A DNA stretch of 51,130 nucleotides, taken from contig CALLLH010000039.1 in the NCBI GenBank assembly GCA_938082505.1, positions 1 to 51,130 on the forward strand. The letters are read 5' to 3'. Below the pieces are notes generated by a model. That model worked only from the letters and a program-made list of their open reading frames with translations, had not been told where the DNA came from and did no database searches. Positions 35,879 through 43,388 of this stretch are shown one piece after another. Source of the stretch: an uncultured Flavobacteriales bacterium. Its GTDB lineage: Bacteria > Bacteroidota > Bacteroidia > Flavobacteriales_D > Sanyastnellaceae. How positions within the stretch are numbered: the stretch's first letter is position 1; every line of letters begins with the position of its first letter. The position numbers and the translations under genes were made by a program.

Positions 35879-37426
35879 ATGTCGCTCCATGAGAACAGCC
35901 CGGGCAGGGGAGGTTGGAAAGGCCGGTTGGCGGGTCCTTGGGCCCGCCGTGTCCGCAGGTCCGATCTCGAGCGCAATGCCAATCCCATTTCGGCCCAGGA
36001 GGATGTGCTGAAATCGCTCGTGGAACGGGCTGGGGATACGGCCTTCGGAATGGACCACGGGTTGGCTGCATTGGCCAGGATGGACTGCGCCGAAGAACGT
36101 GCGGCAGCGTTTCGCGAATCGGTTCCGCTCCGGGACTACGAGGGCCTGAAACCGTATGTTGAACGGGTGGTCGCCGGCGAGCGTGATGTCCTTTGGCCGG
36201 GGAAGCCACAGTACTTGTGCAAGACTTCCGGCACCACCTCGGGAGCGAAGTACATTCCCCTGACCGGGGACAGCCTGCCCAACCACATCGGATCTGCCCG
36301 TCGGGCCTTGTTGCACCATGTGGCCAACAGTGGCCAGGCCGAATTCGCAGGAGGCAAGATGATTTTCCTGCAAGGCAGTCCGACGTTGACGCCCACGCCA
36401 GGTGGGGTTCCCCTCGGACGGCTGAGCGGCATTGTGGCGCATCACATCCCATCCTATTTGCAGCGCAACCGCCTGCCCTCGTGGGAGACGAATTGCATCG
36501 AGGATTGGGAGACCAAGGTGGATGCGGTCGTGAGGGAGACAGCGGGTCAGGATCTGCGGCTCATCAGTGGTATTCCGTCTTGGGTGCAGATGTATTTCGA
36601 GCGGCTGCTGGACCACACCGGTGCGGCAACGGTGAAGGAGGTCTTTCCGAAGTTCTCGCTGTTTGTCTTCGGAGGAGTGGCGTTTGCTCCGTATGCCGAG
36701 CGTTTCCGCGAATTGATCGGAGGGGATGTGTCGACGGTGGAGACCTATCCCGCGAGTGAGGGGTTCATCGCCTATCAGGATGGCGCTCCTGGAGAGGGGT
36801 TGTTGGTCAATGCGCACGATGGGCTCTTCCTCGAGTTCATTCCGGCGAATGAATACGGAAGTCCCGATGCCCGGCGGTTGGGATTGGGAGAAGTGGAGCT
36901 CGGGGTCAATTATGCCGTGGTCGTTTCCTCCAACGCGGGATTGTGGGGGTATGACCTTGGCGATACGGTGCGCTTTGTCTCGCTGGCCCCCGCCCGCGTC
37001 CTCGTCACGGGCCGCATCAAGCATTTTACGAGTGCCTTCGGGGAGCATGTGATCGCGGAGGAGGTGGAGGCGGCCATGTCGCGGGCCGTGCAGGCATCGG
37101 ACGCCCGCGTGGTTGAATTCCACGTCGCACCGCAGGTGAATCCCGGGCAGGGTCTGCCGTATCATGAGTGGTTCGTGGAATTCTCCGAACCGCCAACGGA
37201 TTTGGCGTCTTTTGCGGGCAGTCTAGACGCGGCCCTGCAGGAGCGCAACCCCTATTACCGGGATCTCATCTCGGGTGCGGTGTTGCGGTCAGCGCGGGTC
37301 ACGGCGTTGCCTGTCGGTGCCTTTCATGCCGCGATGGCGCGGCGGGGGAAGCTCGGTGGACAGAACAAGATTCCCCGTCTGGCCAACGATCGGACCATGG
37401 CGGAACAACTGCTCGGCCATGATTGA
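35879..37426 (+). CDS. GH3-family acyl-adenylate-forming enzyme
   Basis: 515 residues, similar in plan to plant GH3 acyl-acid amido synthetases, which adenylate a carboxylic acid and join it to an amino acid. The ATP-binding motif CKTSGTTSGAKYIP is at residues 114-127; TYPASEGF and WGYDLGDTVRF are the later adenylate-binding segments; a C-terminal lid domain begins near residue 385 (HFTSAFGEHVIAEEVE). Bacterial members of this family have no established substrate that I know of. It overlaps the uridine kinase start by 8 bp, so the two are co-translated. Confidence 0.9.
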   Translation: MSLHENSPGRGGWKGRLAGPWARRVRRSDLERNANPISAQEDVLKSLVERAGDTAFGMDHGLAALARMDCAEERAAAFRESVPLRDYEGLKPYVERVVAGERDVLWPGKPQYLCKTSGTTSGAKYIPLTGDSLPNHIGSARRALLHHVANSGQAEFAGGKMIFLQGSPTLTPTPGGVPLGRLSGIVAHHIPSYLQRNRLPSWETNCIEDWETKVDAVVRETAGQDLRLISGIPSWVQMYFERLLDHTGAATVKEVFPKFSLFVFGGVAFAPYAERFRELIGGDVSTVETYPASEGFIAYQDGAPGEGLLVNAHDGLFLEFIPANEYGSPDARRLGLGEVELGVNYAVVVSSNAGLWGYDLGDTVRFVSLAPARVLVTGRIKHFTSAFGEHVIAEEVEAAMSRAVQASDARVVEFHVAPQVNPGQGLPYHEWFVEFSEPPTDLASFAGSLDAALQERNPYYRDLISGAVLRSARVTALPVGAFHAAMARRGKLGGQNKIPRLANDRTMAEQLLGHD

Positions 37427-38048
37427 ATCCGGAAGTACAGTCCTGGTGGGGGTGGTCGGGGGCAGTGCCTCCGGGAAGGGAACTGTGGTGGACCGGCTCC
37501 TCGCGCATTATGGCGGGGACGCTGCCGTACTGAGGATGGATGATTACTACCGACCGCTGGCTGCAGTTCCGAGGGATGCGGAGGGCGAGCCGAACTTCGA
37601 TGTACCGGCTGCGCTCGACCTGGAGCGGTTGGCGGGGGACCTTGACCGGCTGCGCGCCGGCGAGGACCTGCGCATCCAGGGCTACACCTTCAATCAGCCG
37701 GGGGTGCAACCCGAGGAGCTGCATATTGCGGCCCGTGCCGTGGTGTTTCTGGACGGCCTCTTCCTCCTGCACGACCCGGGCATCAGGGAGCGCCTGCACC
37801 TGACCGTGTACATCCACGCCACGCCCGAAACGCGGTTGGCCCGGCGGATGGCCCGCGACCAGGCGGAGCGTAGCCTGACACCCGACATCATCCAGTACCA
37901 ATGGGACCGCCATGTTCGTCCCGGAGACCTCGCTTTTCTCGAACCGGTTATCCCCCTCGCTGATGTGGTCGTGGACAATGACCGAACGGGTCTGGATGCC
38001 GACCTGACCGAAGTGTTCGACGCCATTGCCTCGTTGAGGCCGCATTGA
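37419..38048 (+). CDS. udk: Uridine kinase-like P-loop kinase
   Basis: 209 residues. The P-loop GVVGGSASGKGT is at residues 11-22; the usual GK(S/T) is GKG-T here, as in adenylate kinases. MDDYYRP and FDVPAALDLERL are uridine-kinase landmarks for substrate binding, and ARRMARDQAER is the LID region. It would phosphorylate uridine or cytidine in pyrimidine salvage. The ATG at 37419 overlaps the end of the GH3-like gene; the frame is open further upstream but only as a shadow of that gene. Confidence 0.88.
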   Translation: MIESGSTVLVGVVGGSASGKGTVVDRLLAHYGGDAAVLRMDDYYRPLAAVPRDAEGEPNFDVPAALDLERLAGDLDRLRAGEDLRIQGYTFNQPGVQPEELHIAARAVVFLDGLFLLHDPGIRERLHLTVYIHATPETRLARRMARDQAERSLTPDIIQYQWDRHVRPGDLAFLEPVIPLADVVVDNDRTGLDADLTEVFDAIASLRPH

Positions 38049-38066
38049 TCCGAATCCCCAATCCCC

Positions 38067-38426
38067 ATGTCCAAGAAGTTCTTTACCCTCCCGAGTTGCA
38101 AGACTTGCCAGCGGATCGAAGCCGACCTGAAGCCCGCCGAGGCTGGGGCGGAGGTGCGCGACATCAAAAGCGAGGGCATCACGCCCAATGAGCTGGATGC
38201 CATGATGGCGCATGCCGGCAGCTATGAAGCATTGTTCAGTCGCCGCGCGATGAAGTTCCGCTCGATGGGACTGGCGGACCGGAACCTGACCGAGGCGGAC
38301 TACAGGCAGTTGATTCTCGACGAATACACCTTCCTCAAGCGTCCGGTGCTGCTCACGGAGTCCGGTGTTCATGCCGGCTCGGCCAAGGCCGCGGTGGAAG
38401 GGGCCCGCGCCGCACTCAACGGCTGA
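38067..38426 (+). CDS. ArsC/Spx-family thioredoxin-fold protein
   Basis: 119 residues. A CKTC motif (residues 11-14) follows the first beta strand, DIKSEGITPNEL and KRPVLLTESG match the ArsC/Spx/YffB layout including the cis-proline-like RP near the C-terminus. True arsenate reductase is not assured: many family members have other or unknown roles, and no other arsenic gene is nearby. It lies 18 bp after udk and 12 bp before the EamA transporter, probably one transcript. Confidence 0.85.
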   Translation: MSKKFFTLPSCKTCQRIEADLKPAEAGAEVRDIKSEGITPNELDAMMAHAGSYEALFSRRAMKFRSMGLADRNLTEADYRQLILDEYTFLKRPVLLTESGVHAGSAKAAVEGARAALNG

Positions 38427-38438
38427 CAAAGCTTTACC

Positions 38439-39356
38439 GTGCAGCGCGTCCTCGCCCACCTCGCCCTTCTCGTCGTAGCCCTCATCTATGGGGGCAACTA
38501 CCTCGTGGCGAAAGGCCTCATGCCTGACCTTGTCGGCCCCAGTGGTTTCATCGTGCTGCGCGTCACGGGGGCCTTGGCTTTGTTCGGACTGTTGCTGCCT
38601 TTCAACCGGGAACGGGTGGATCGGAAAGACTTGCCCCGCTTGGCGTTCTGCGGTTTGACGGGGGTGGGGATCAACATGTTGTTGTTTTTCAATGGGCTCA
38701 ATGTGACGAGCCCGGTGAACGCCAGCCTGATCATGACGGTAAACCCGATCCTGGTGCTCATCGCGAGTGCCGTGGTGTTGGGACAGCCCATCGTGAAACG
38801 GCGGTTGGCAGGGGTCGTGATCGGGGGAATCGGCGCGGCCGCCATCCTGCTTTGGAGCGGTTCAGCCCAGCGCGTGCACGCCTCGTGGGAGGGCGATCTG
38901 ATGATCCTGATCAACGCGACCAGCTACGCCTTCTATCTCGTGGCGGTCAAACCGCTCATGGGAAAGTACCGTCCGTTGACCGTCATCACCTGGGTGTTCC
39001 TGTTCGGGTGGTTGCTCACTACGCCCATCGGCTGGAGCCAGGCCATGGCCATCGATTGGTCGTTGTTCGGTCCCTCAGAGTGGGCAGGGGTGGCCTATGT
39101 GGTCCTGGCCACGACCTTTCTTGTCTATCTACTCAACATCTTCGCCATGCAGCACGTGCAGCCGACGGTGGTCAGCGTATACATCTATCTGCAGCCTCTG
39201 TTGGCCACGCTGTTCAGCCTGTTCCAGGCGCACCGGGGTGGTACGGACTATATGGTCGACACCGGTTGGCCGTTGTGGGTTTTCGGTGCGCTGATTTTCC
39301 TGGGGGTTTACCTCGTCGGCCGCCCTGTGCGTCCAACGGAGATGAAGTCGGCTTAA
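38439..39356 (+). CDS. EamA-family (DMT superfamily) transporter
   Basis: 305 residues with ten hydrophobic helices in two EamA repeats (LLVVALIYGGNYLVAKGLMP begins the first; LMILINATSYAFYLVAVKPL begins the second). Family members export amino acids, metabolites or drugs; substrate cannot be told. It starts at a GTG, 12 bp after the ArsC-like gene, and ends 9 bp before haaO, so it may serve the kynurenine pathway or pyrimidine salvage, but that is only context. Confidence 0.92.
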   Translation: MQRVLAHLALLVVALIYGGNYLVAKGLMPDLVGPSGFIVLRVTGALALFGLLLPFNRERVDRKDLPRLAFCGLTGVGINMLLFFNGLNVTSPVNASLIMTVNPILVLIASAVVLGQPIVKRRLAGVVIGGIGAAAILLWSGSAQRVHASWEGDLMILINATSYAFYLVAVKPLMGKYRPLTVITWVFLFGWLLTTPIGWSQAMAIDWSLFGPSEWAGVAYVVLATTFLVYLLNIFAMQHVQPTVVSVYIYLQPLLATLFSLFQAHRGGTDYMVDTGWPLWVFGALIFLGVYLVGRPVRPTEMKSA

Positions 39357-39365
39357 ATTGACGCC

Positions 39366-39902
39366 ATGGCCATTTCCAAACCCTTCAACCTGACCGCCTG
39401 GATTGATGAGCACCGCGACCTGCTCAAGCCACCGGTGGGCAACAAGAACCTCTATGTCGACAGTGGGGATTACATCGTGATGATCGTAGCCGGCCCCAAT
39501 GCCCGCAAGGATTACCATTACAACGAGACCGAGGAGCTGTTCTACCAATTGGAGGGCCACATCACGGTGCGCATCCAGGAGGACGGCCAGGCGGTCGACA
39601 TGAAGCTGGGTCCGGGAGACATGTACCTGCACCCGGCCAAGGTGCCGCACAGCCCCATGCGGGAGGCGGGCTCCCTGGGGCTCGTGATCGAGCGGAAGCG
39701 CGCGGGAAGCGACATGCTGGATGGGCTCCTGTGGTTCTGCGACGGGTGCAATGAAAAGCTGCACGAGACTTATTTCGAACTGCGCGACATCGAGCAGGAT
39801 TTCCTGCCGCGGTTCCGCGAGTTCTATGGGAGTGAGGAGCACAGGACCTGCACCTCATGCGGTGATGTCCTGCCTGCGGACCCCCGTTTCGTGGAGGAGT
39901 AG
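39366..39902 (+). CDS. haaO: 3-Hydroxyanthranilate 3,4-dioxygenase
   Basis: A cupin-type non-heme iron enzyme that opens the ring of 3-hydroxyanthranilate, giving the semialdehyde that leads to quinolinate or to further catabolism. 178 residues. Iron ligands are exactly at the expected positions: His51, Glu57 and His95, with substrate-binding Arg47 and Arg99. The C-terminal rubredoxin-like metal site is complete, Cys125/Cys128 and Cys162/Cys165. kynU, which makes its substrate, is 13 kb away. It follows the EamA gene by 9 bp. Confidence 0.97.
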   Translation: MAISKPFNLTAWIDEHRDLLKPPVGNKNLYVDSGDYIVMIVAGPNARKDYHYNETEELFYQLEGHITVRIQEDGQAVDMKLGPGDMYLHPAKVPHSPMREAGSLGLVIERKRAGSDMLDGLLWFCDGCNEKLHETYFELRDIEQDFLPRFREFYGSEEHRTCTSCGDVLPADPRFVEE

Positions 39903-39957
39903 GCGCGCAACTTCGAGGTTCATTCTGCGGTTCTTCCATCGGCTCATATTTCCTTTC

Positions 39958-42900
39958 ATGCGGTTCATCTTCCCGGTCTTTCTCGGCCTTTTTCTTCCCC
40001 TGACGCTGCTCGCCCAACCGATTTTGGTGGAGGGTGACGTTTGCCTCGACATCGAGGTGGTGGCCATCCATTCAGAGGGAGACTTGGCGGGCTTGACGAC
40101 GTACCGCATCTATGCCACCCTGCCCGGTCCGGCGGACATTGTCACGACGGTATTCGGGGACATCGAACATCCGACTTCCCTACAGACGACCACGTCGTTC
40201 TTCCAGAGCGAGATCGGGGGCCAGTTTCCATGTGCGAACAACCCCATCCTGTTCGACGCATTCCCGACCCTCGAGTGGGACAGCTGGCTGACACTGGGCA
40301 TCAGCGGGCCACCGGACCCGACCTTGGGACAGGATTGTCCGCAGGTCGTCATGAGCACGGGTTCCCCCTTCATGACGGAATTCGAGAATGGCTCGGGATT
40401 TTCCATCGATGATCAGATCGGCAGCGCGTGGTTCGTGGTGCCTTCGAATACGAATGGCCTGCCCGATGAGGACGGCCGGGTCCTGCTCGCCCAACTGACG
40501 ACGGATGGCGACCTCTCGGGGGTCCTCTACATGCAGGTATTGCCTGGCGGCATCGGGACTTTGGCTGAAATCGTCGAGCTGCCGTTGTATGGCCCTTGCG
40601 ATGCGATTGCGCCCAACCAATGTCCGGAAGAGATTTTCACGGTGGACAATGGTTGTGCCTGGGGTTTCGAGGTGTCGAGTTTCCAACCGGGTGAGGCGGC
40701 GACGTGGACTTTCGGTGATGAGGTCATTGAAGGCGGCCATTATGCGGTGTATACGTTTGAAGGTGATGGGGTCTATCCGGTGGCTGTGACCTTCAGTTCG
40801 GATTACTGTCCGGAGGGGGTAACCCTGGAAACCGTGGTGGAGGTGGACGGCTGTACGCCCCCGGATTGCGGATTGGAACTCGAGGTTCAAACGGCGCAGG
40901 ATGACAGCGTCATCATGGTGATTCCGGTGGGATATCCGGATGGGGTGGAGTTGATTTACTCGCTGAATGGCGAGGTGTTTCAGGAAGGAGGGGAGGCGAT
41001 CACCCTGCCTTTCGGCATCGGAGCTGAGCCTTGGCAGGTGTGCGTCCAGTACATCACGGAGGATTGCCCTGAAGGCGTCGTGGCCTGCACGGCGTCGGAG
41101 GACTACGACCCGGATTGTCCCCAGGAAATCTGGGTGGGGGGATCCGGTTGTGAATATGTGCTGAGCATCTGTGATTACACCGAAGGCGAGCAAGTGGAAT
41201 GGACTTTCAGTGATGGTACCGAGGCAGAGGGGCATTTCACCTGGCATACGTTTCCCGAGGATGGGATTTATGAAGCCTGTGCCACCTATGTCAGTCCTAC
41301 CTGTCCGGACAGCACGGTGCTGTGCACAGCGGTGGAGGTGGAAGGTTGTGGTCCCTGTGTCCTCGAGATTGTGGTCGTGGCGGAAAACCCGGAGGAAGGG
41401 TCGTGGATCCTGGAGACGGAAGGTGCACCGGAGGGGGCTGGGATTGTTTGGTTCGATTCCGAAGGTGAAGTCATTTCGGATGCGGGCGAACTGTATTTTG
41501 AGGGAGGCGGTGTGGTCTGTGCCATGTTTGAATCGCCAGATTGTCCTGCTGGAGTGGAGGCTTGCATCGAGCTCGAGGCAGCACCCCAGGATTGCGATGT
41601 CCAGCTGGCCCTGACGGAATTGGGTTTGTGTGGACATTACCTGTTGGAATATTCCGGTGAACCGGGTCCGGGAGATGTGATGTGGTACCTCGACGGGGAG
41701 CTCTTGCAAACCGGGGGAGCCGCCTTTGATTTTACGGTGGACAGTGCACAGTCGGCCACGGTGTGTGCCGTGGCCATCGGGGCGGATTGTCCTGAAGGTG
41801 AGGAGGCCTGCATCGAAGTGACCAATGCAGGATGCGACCCCTGCTTGACGGAGGATGAAGCCGAGCTGTTGTTCCTTCCGACCGGTGAGGAATCACCCTG
41901 TCACGGATCGTTCTTGATTGAGATGATGCAGCCCGATGGCTATTCTATTCTCTGGGAGTTCGGCGACGGCATCACCACTGCGAACGCCTACCTGTGGACC
42001 GAGCACCAATATGCGGAATCCGGCATTTACGAGGTGTGCGCCACGGTGTTCAGTCCGGGGTGCCCGGAAGGATCCACGTGGTGTATCGAGGTCGTGGTGG
42101 AAGGATGTGATGAGCCCTGTGAACCCATGGTCGTGACCGTGGCGCCCAATGATGGTGCTTCCGGGTTTTACTTCTGGTCTGGGTTTGGGGAGGATTGGGC
42201 GCAGGACGACATGTTCATCATTCCAGGCGGGAGCGCGGAACCGGTGGAGTTGGGTCTGTGCCTCACAGATGGCTGCTATGTGATGGATTTCTGGGCTGCT
42301 GAGAACAGCGACCCCGCCGCGGAATTGACCATCAGTGTTTCAGATTCGGAGGGCGTCGTCGCATGGGAGAATGATCCTTTCGTGGATGAGAATGGCTGGC
42401 AGGTGATCAGTTTTGGCGTAGGTGATGGATGTGACCCCGATGATGCGGCCTGCACACTGGAAATCGAAGCGGTACAGGAAGCGGACGGCAGCTGGACCCT
42501 GACGGCCGTTACGGAATCGGAGGAGGATGTCGACTTCCTGTGGTGGCTGTCCGATGGATCTGCCCTGAACGGGGTGACGGTAAACCACACCTTCGTGGAA
42601 GGTGCCGAAGTGGAAACGGCCTGTGTCACGGCGACCTTTCCGGAATGTGGGGAGGTTTTGAGCGCCTGCATCGACCTTGAGAATGGAGCAGGGGACGGCT
42701 GCGAGGAGGTGGAGATCCTGCTCGAGGGTGAGACTTTCGTTGAATTGCTGGAGGATCTGGAGTTGGCGTGGACCTTGCTGGGTGATGGATTCGATGTGTC
42801 CGGCGACCTTTCGCTGGATCCTGCAGTGGATGGCCTGGAGGGGTTGAGCTTGTGTTTGCCGGTGGGGTGTTATGCGATGACGATGGACTTCTCCGGCCAG

Positions 42901-43305
42901 CCCGGCCTGCTCGGTTTGCCGGGAATGACATTGACGCTGACCGTCGGGGAAGAGGAGGAGATTGCCTTGGATCTTGCGTTCATCGAGGGTGTCTTGACGC
43001 TGGAATTCGGTGTCCTGGAGGACTGCTCCTTTGCAGTGGGAGGGTTCAGCGATCAAGATCCTGATGGGCTCCTGGTGTTTCCGAATCCGGCGATGGACGT
43101 GGCTTTCGTGACCATGGATGCCGGATGGTTCCAAGGAAGGGCCCAGTGGTTCCTGTCCGATGGCCTCGGTCGGGTGGTGCTTGGAGGTGGCGCGGATGAC
43201 AGGCAATGGTCCCTCCCGCTGGAAGGGCTTGCTCCCGGGGGATATGTGCTGACTGTGGAAAGCGGTACAAGGGCCCGGAATCAACGGGTGATGGTCGCCC
43301 ACTGA
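39958..43305 (+). CDS. Large secreted cysteine-repeat T9SS type A protein
   Basis: 1115 residues with signal peptide MRFIFPVFLGLFLPLTLLAQ. Residues 28-212 are one folded module with TTYRIYATLPGPADIV, TTTSFFQ, FPTLEWDSWLTLGI and LLAQLTTDGDLSGVLYMQV. Residues 222-910 contain seven PKD-like beta repeats of about 80-90 residues, each ending in a cysteine motif such as CPEGV..C (Cys284, 370, 449, 529, 611, 702, 897). Residues ~1035-1115 are a type A sorting domain (LLVFPNPAMDVAFVTMD ... GGYVLTVESG). Very acidic, as in marine secreted proteins. The ATG at 39958 gives a clean signal peptide; the frame is open from 39721 but only within haaO. Function unknown; adhesion is plausible. Confidence 0.92.
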   Translation: MRFIFPVFLGLFLPLTLLAQPILVEGDVCLDIEVVAIHSEGDLAGLTTYRIYATLPGPADIVTTVFGDIEHPTSLQTTTSFFQSEIGGQFPCANNPILFDAFPTLEWDSWLTLGISGPPDPTLGQDCPQVVMSTGSPFMTEFENGSGFSIDDQIGSAWFVVPSNTNGLPDEDGRVLLAQLTTDGDLSGVLYMQVLPGGIGTLAEIVELPLYGPCDAIAPNQCPEEIFTVDNGCAWGFEVSSFQPGEAATWTFGDEVIEGGHYAVYTFEGDGVYPVAVTFSSDYCPEGVTLETVVEVDGCTPPDCGLELEVQTAQDDSVIMVIPVGYPDGVELIYSLNGEVFQEGGEAITLPFGIGAEPWQVCVQYITEDCPEGVVACTASEDYDPDCPQEIWVGGSGCEYVLSICDYTEGEQVEWTFSDGTEAEGHFTWHTFPEDGIYEACATYVSPTCPDSTVLCTAVEVEGCGPCVLEIVVVAENPEEGSWILETEGAPEGAGIVWFDSEGEVISDAGELYFEGGGVVCAMFESPDCPAGVEACIELEAAPQDCDVQLALTELGLCGHYLLEYSGEPGPGDVMWYLDGELLQTGGAAFDFTVDSAQSATVCAVAIGADCPEGEEACIEVTNAGCDPCLTEDEAELLFLPTGEESPCHGSFLIEMMQPDGYSILWEFGDGITTANAYLWTEHQYAESGIYEVCATVFSPGCPEGSTWCIEVVVEGCDEPCEPMVVTVAPNDGASGFYFWSGFGEDWAQDDMFIIPGGSAEPVELGLCLTDGCYVMDFWAAENSDPAAELTISVSDSEGVVAWENDPFVDENGWQVISFGVGDGCDPDDAACTLEIEAVQEADGSWTLTAVTESEEDVDFLWWLSDGSALNGVTVNHTFVEGAEVETACVTATFPECGEVLSACIDLENGAGDGCEEVEILLEGETFVELLEDLELAWTLLGDGFDVSGDLSLDPAVDGLEGLSLCLPVGCYAMTMDFSGQPGLLGLPGMTLTLTVGEEEEIALDLAFIEGVLTLEFGVLEDCSFAVGGFSDQDPDGLLVFPNPAMDVAFVTMDAGWFQGRAQWFLSDGLGRVVLGGGADDRQWSLPLEGLAPGGYVLTVESGTRARNQRVMVAH
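40621..42687 (+). repeat. Seven cysteine-anchored PKD-like coding repeats
   Basis: Repeats of about 240-270 bp within the large secreted protein; the CP(E/A/D)(G/S) motif recurs at residues 284, 370, 449, 529, 611, 702 and, more diverged, 897. Spacings are 86, 79, 80, 82 and 91 residues for the first six. Several units also carry W-(T/S)-F-(G/S)-D-(G/E) and I/V-Y-E-A/V-C segments. Confidence 0.75.
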
Positions 43306-43313
43306 GGAGGGCC

Positions 43314-43321
43314 TATTTTCG
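43314..43321 (+). promoter_or_regulatory. -7-like element upstream of the DUF2723 gene
   Basis: TATTTTCG fits TAnnTTCG. It lies 67 nt before the ATG at 43389, so a leader of about 60 nt is implied. No terminator hairpin is evident after the preceding gene. Confidence 0.35.
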
Positions 43322-43388
43322 CGGAAGTCCCGAGGAATGGGTTCCGGAATACCGGTGCCATGATGCCTCAGGATGAACCCGCGTCCGC

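Noticed and set aside
38067-38426. Arsenic-resistance operon
   Set aside because: Only an ArsC/Spx-fold gene is present; no arsR, arsB or arsM, and the neighbour is a generic EamA transporter.
40180-41709. 509-codon minus-strand frame
   Set aside because: Opposite the cysteine-repeat T9SS protein, whose frame has a signal peptide and sorting domain.
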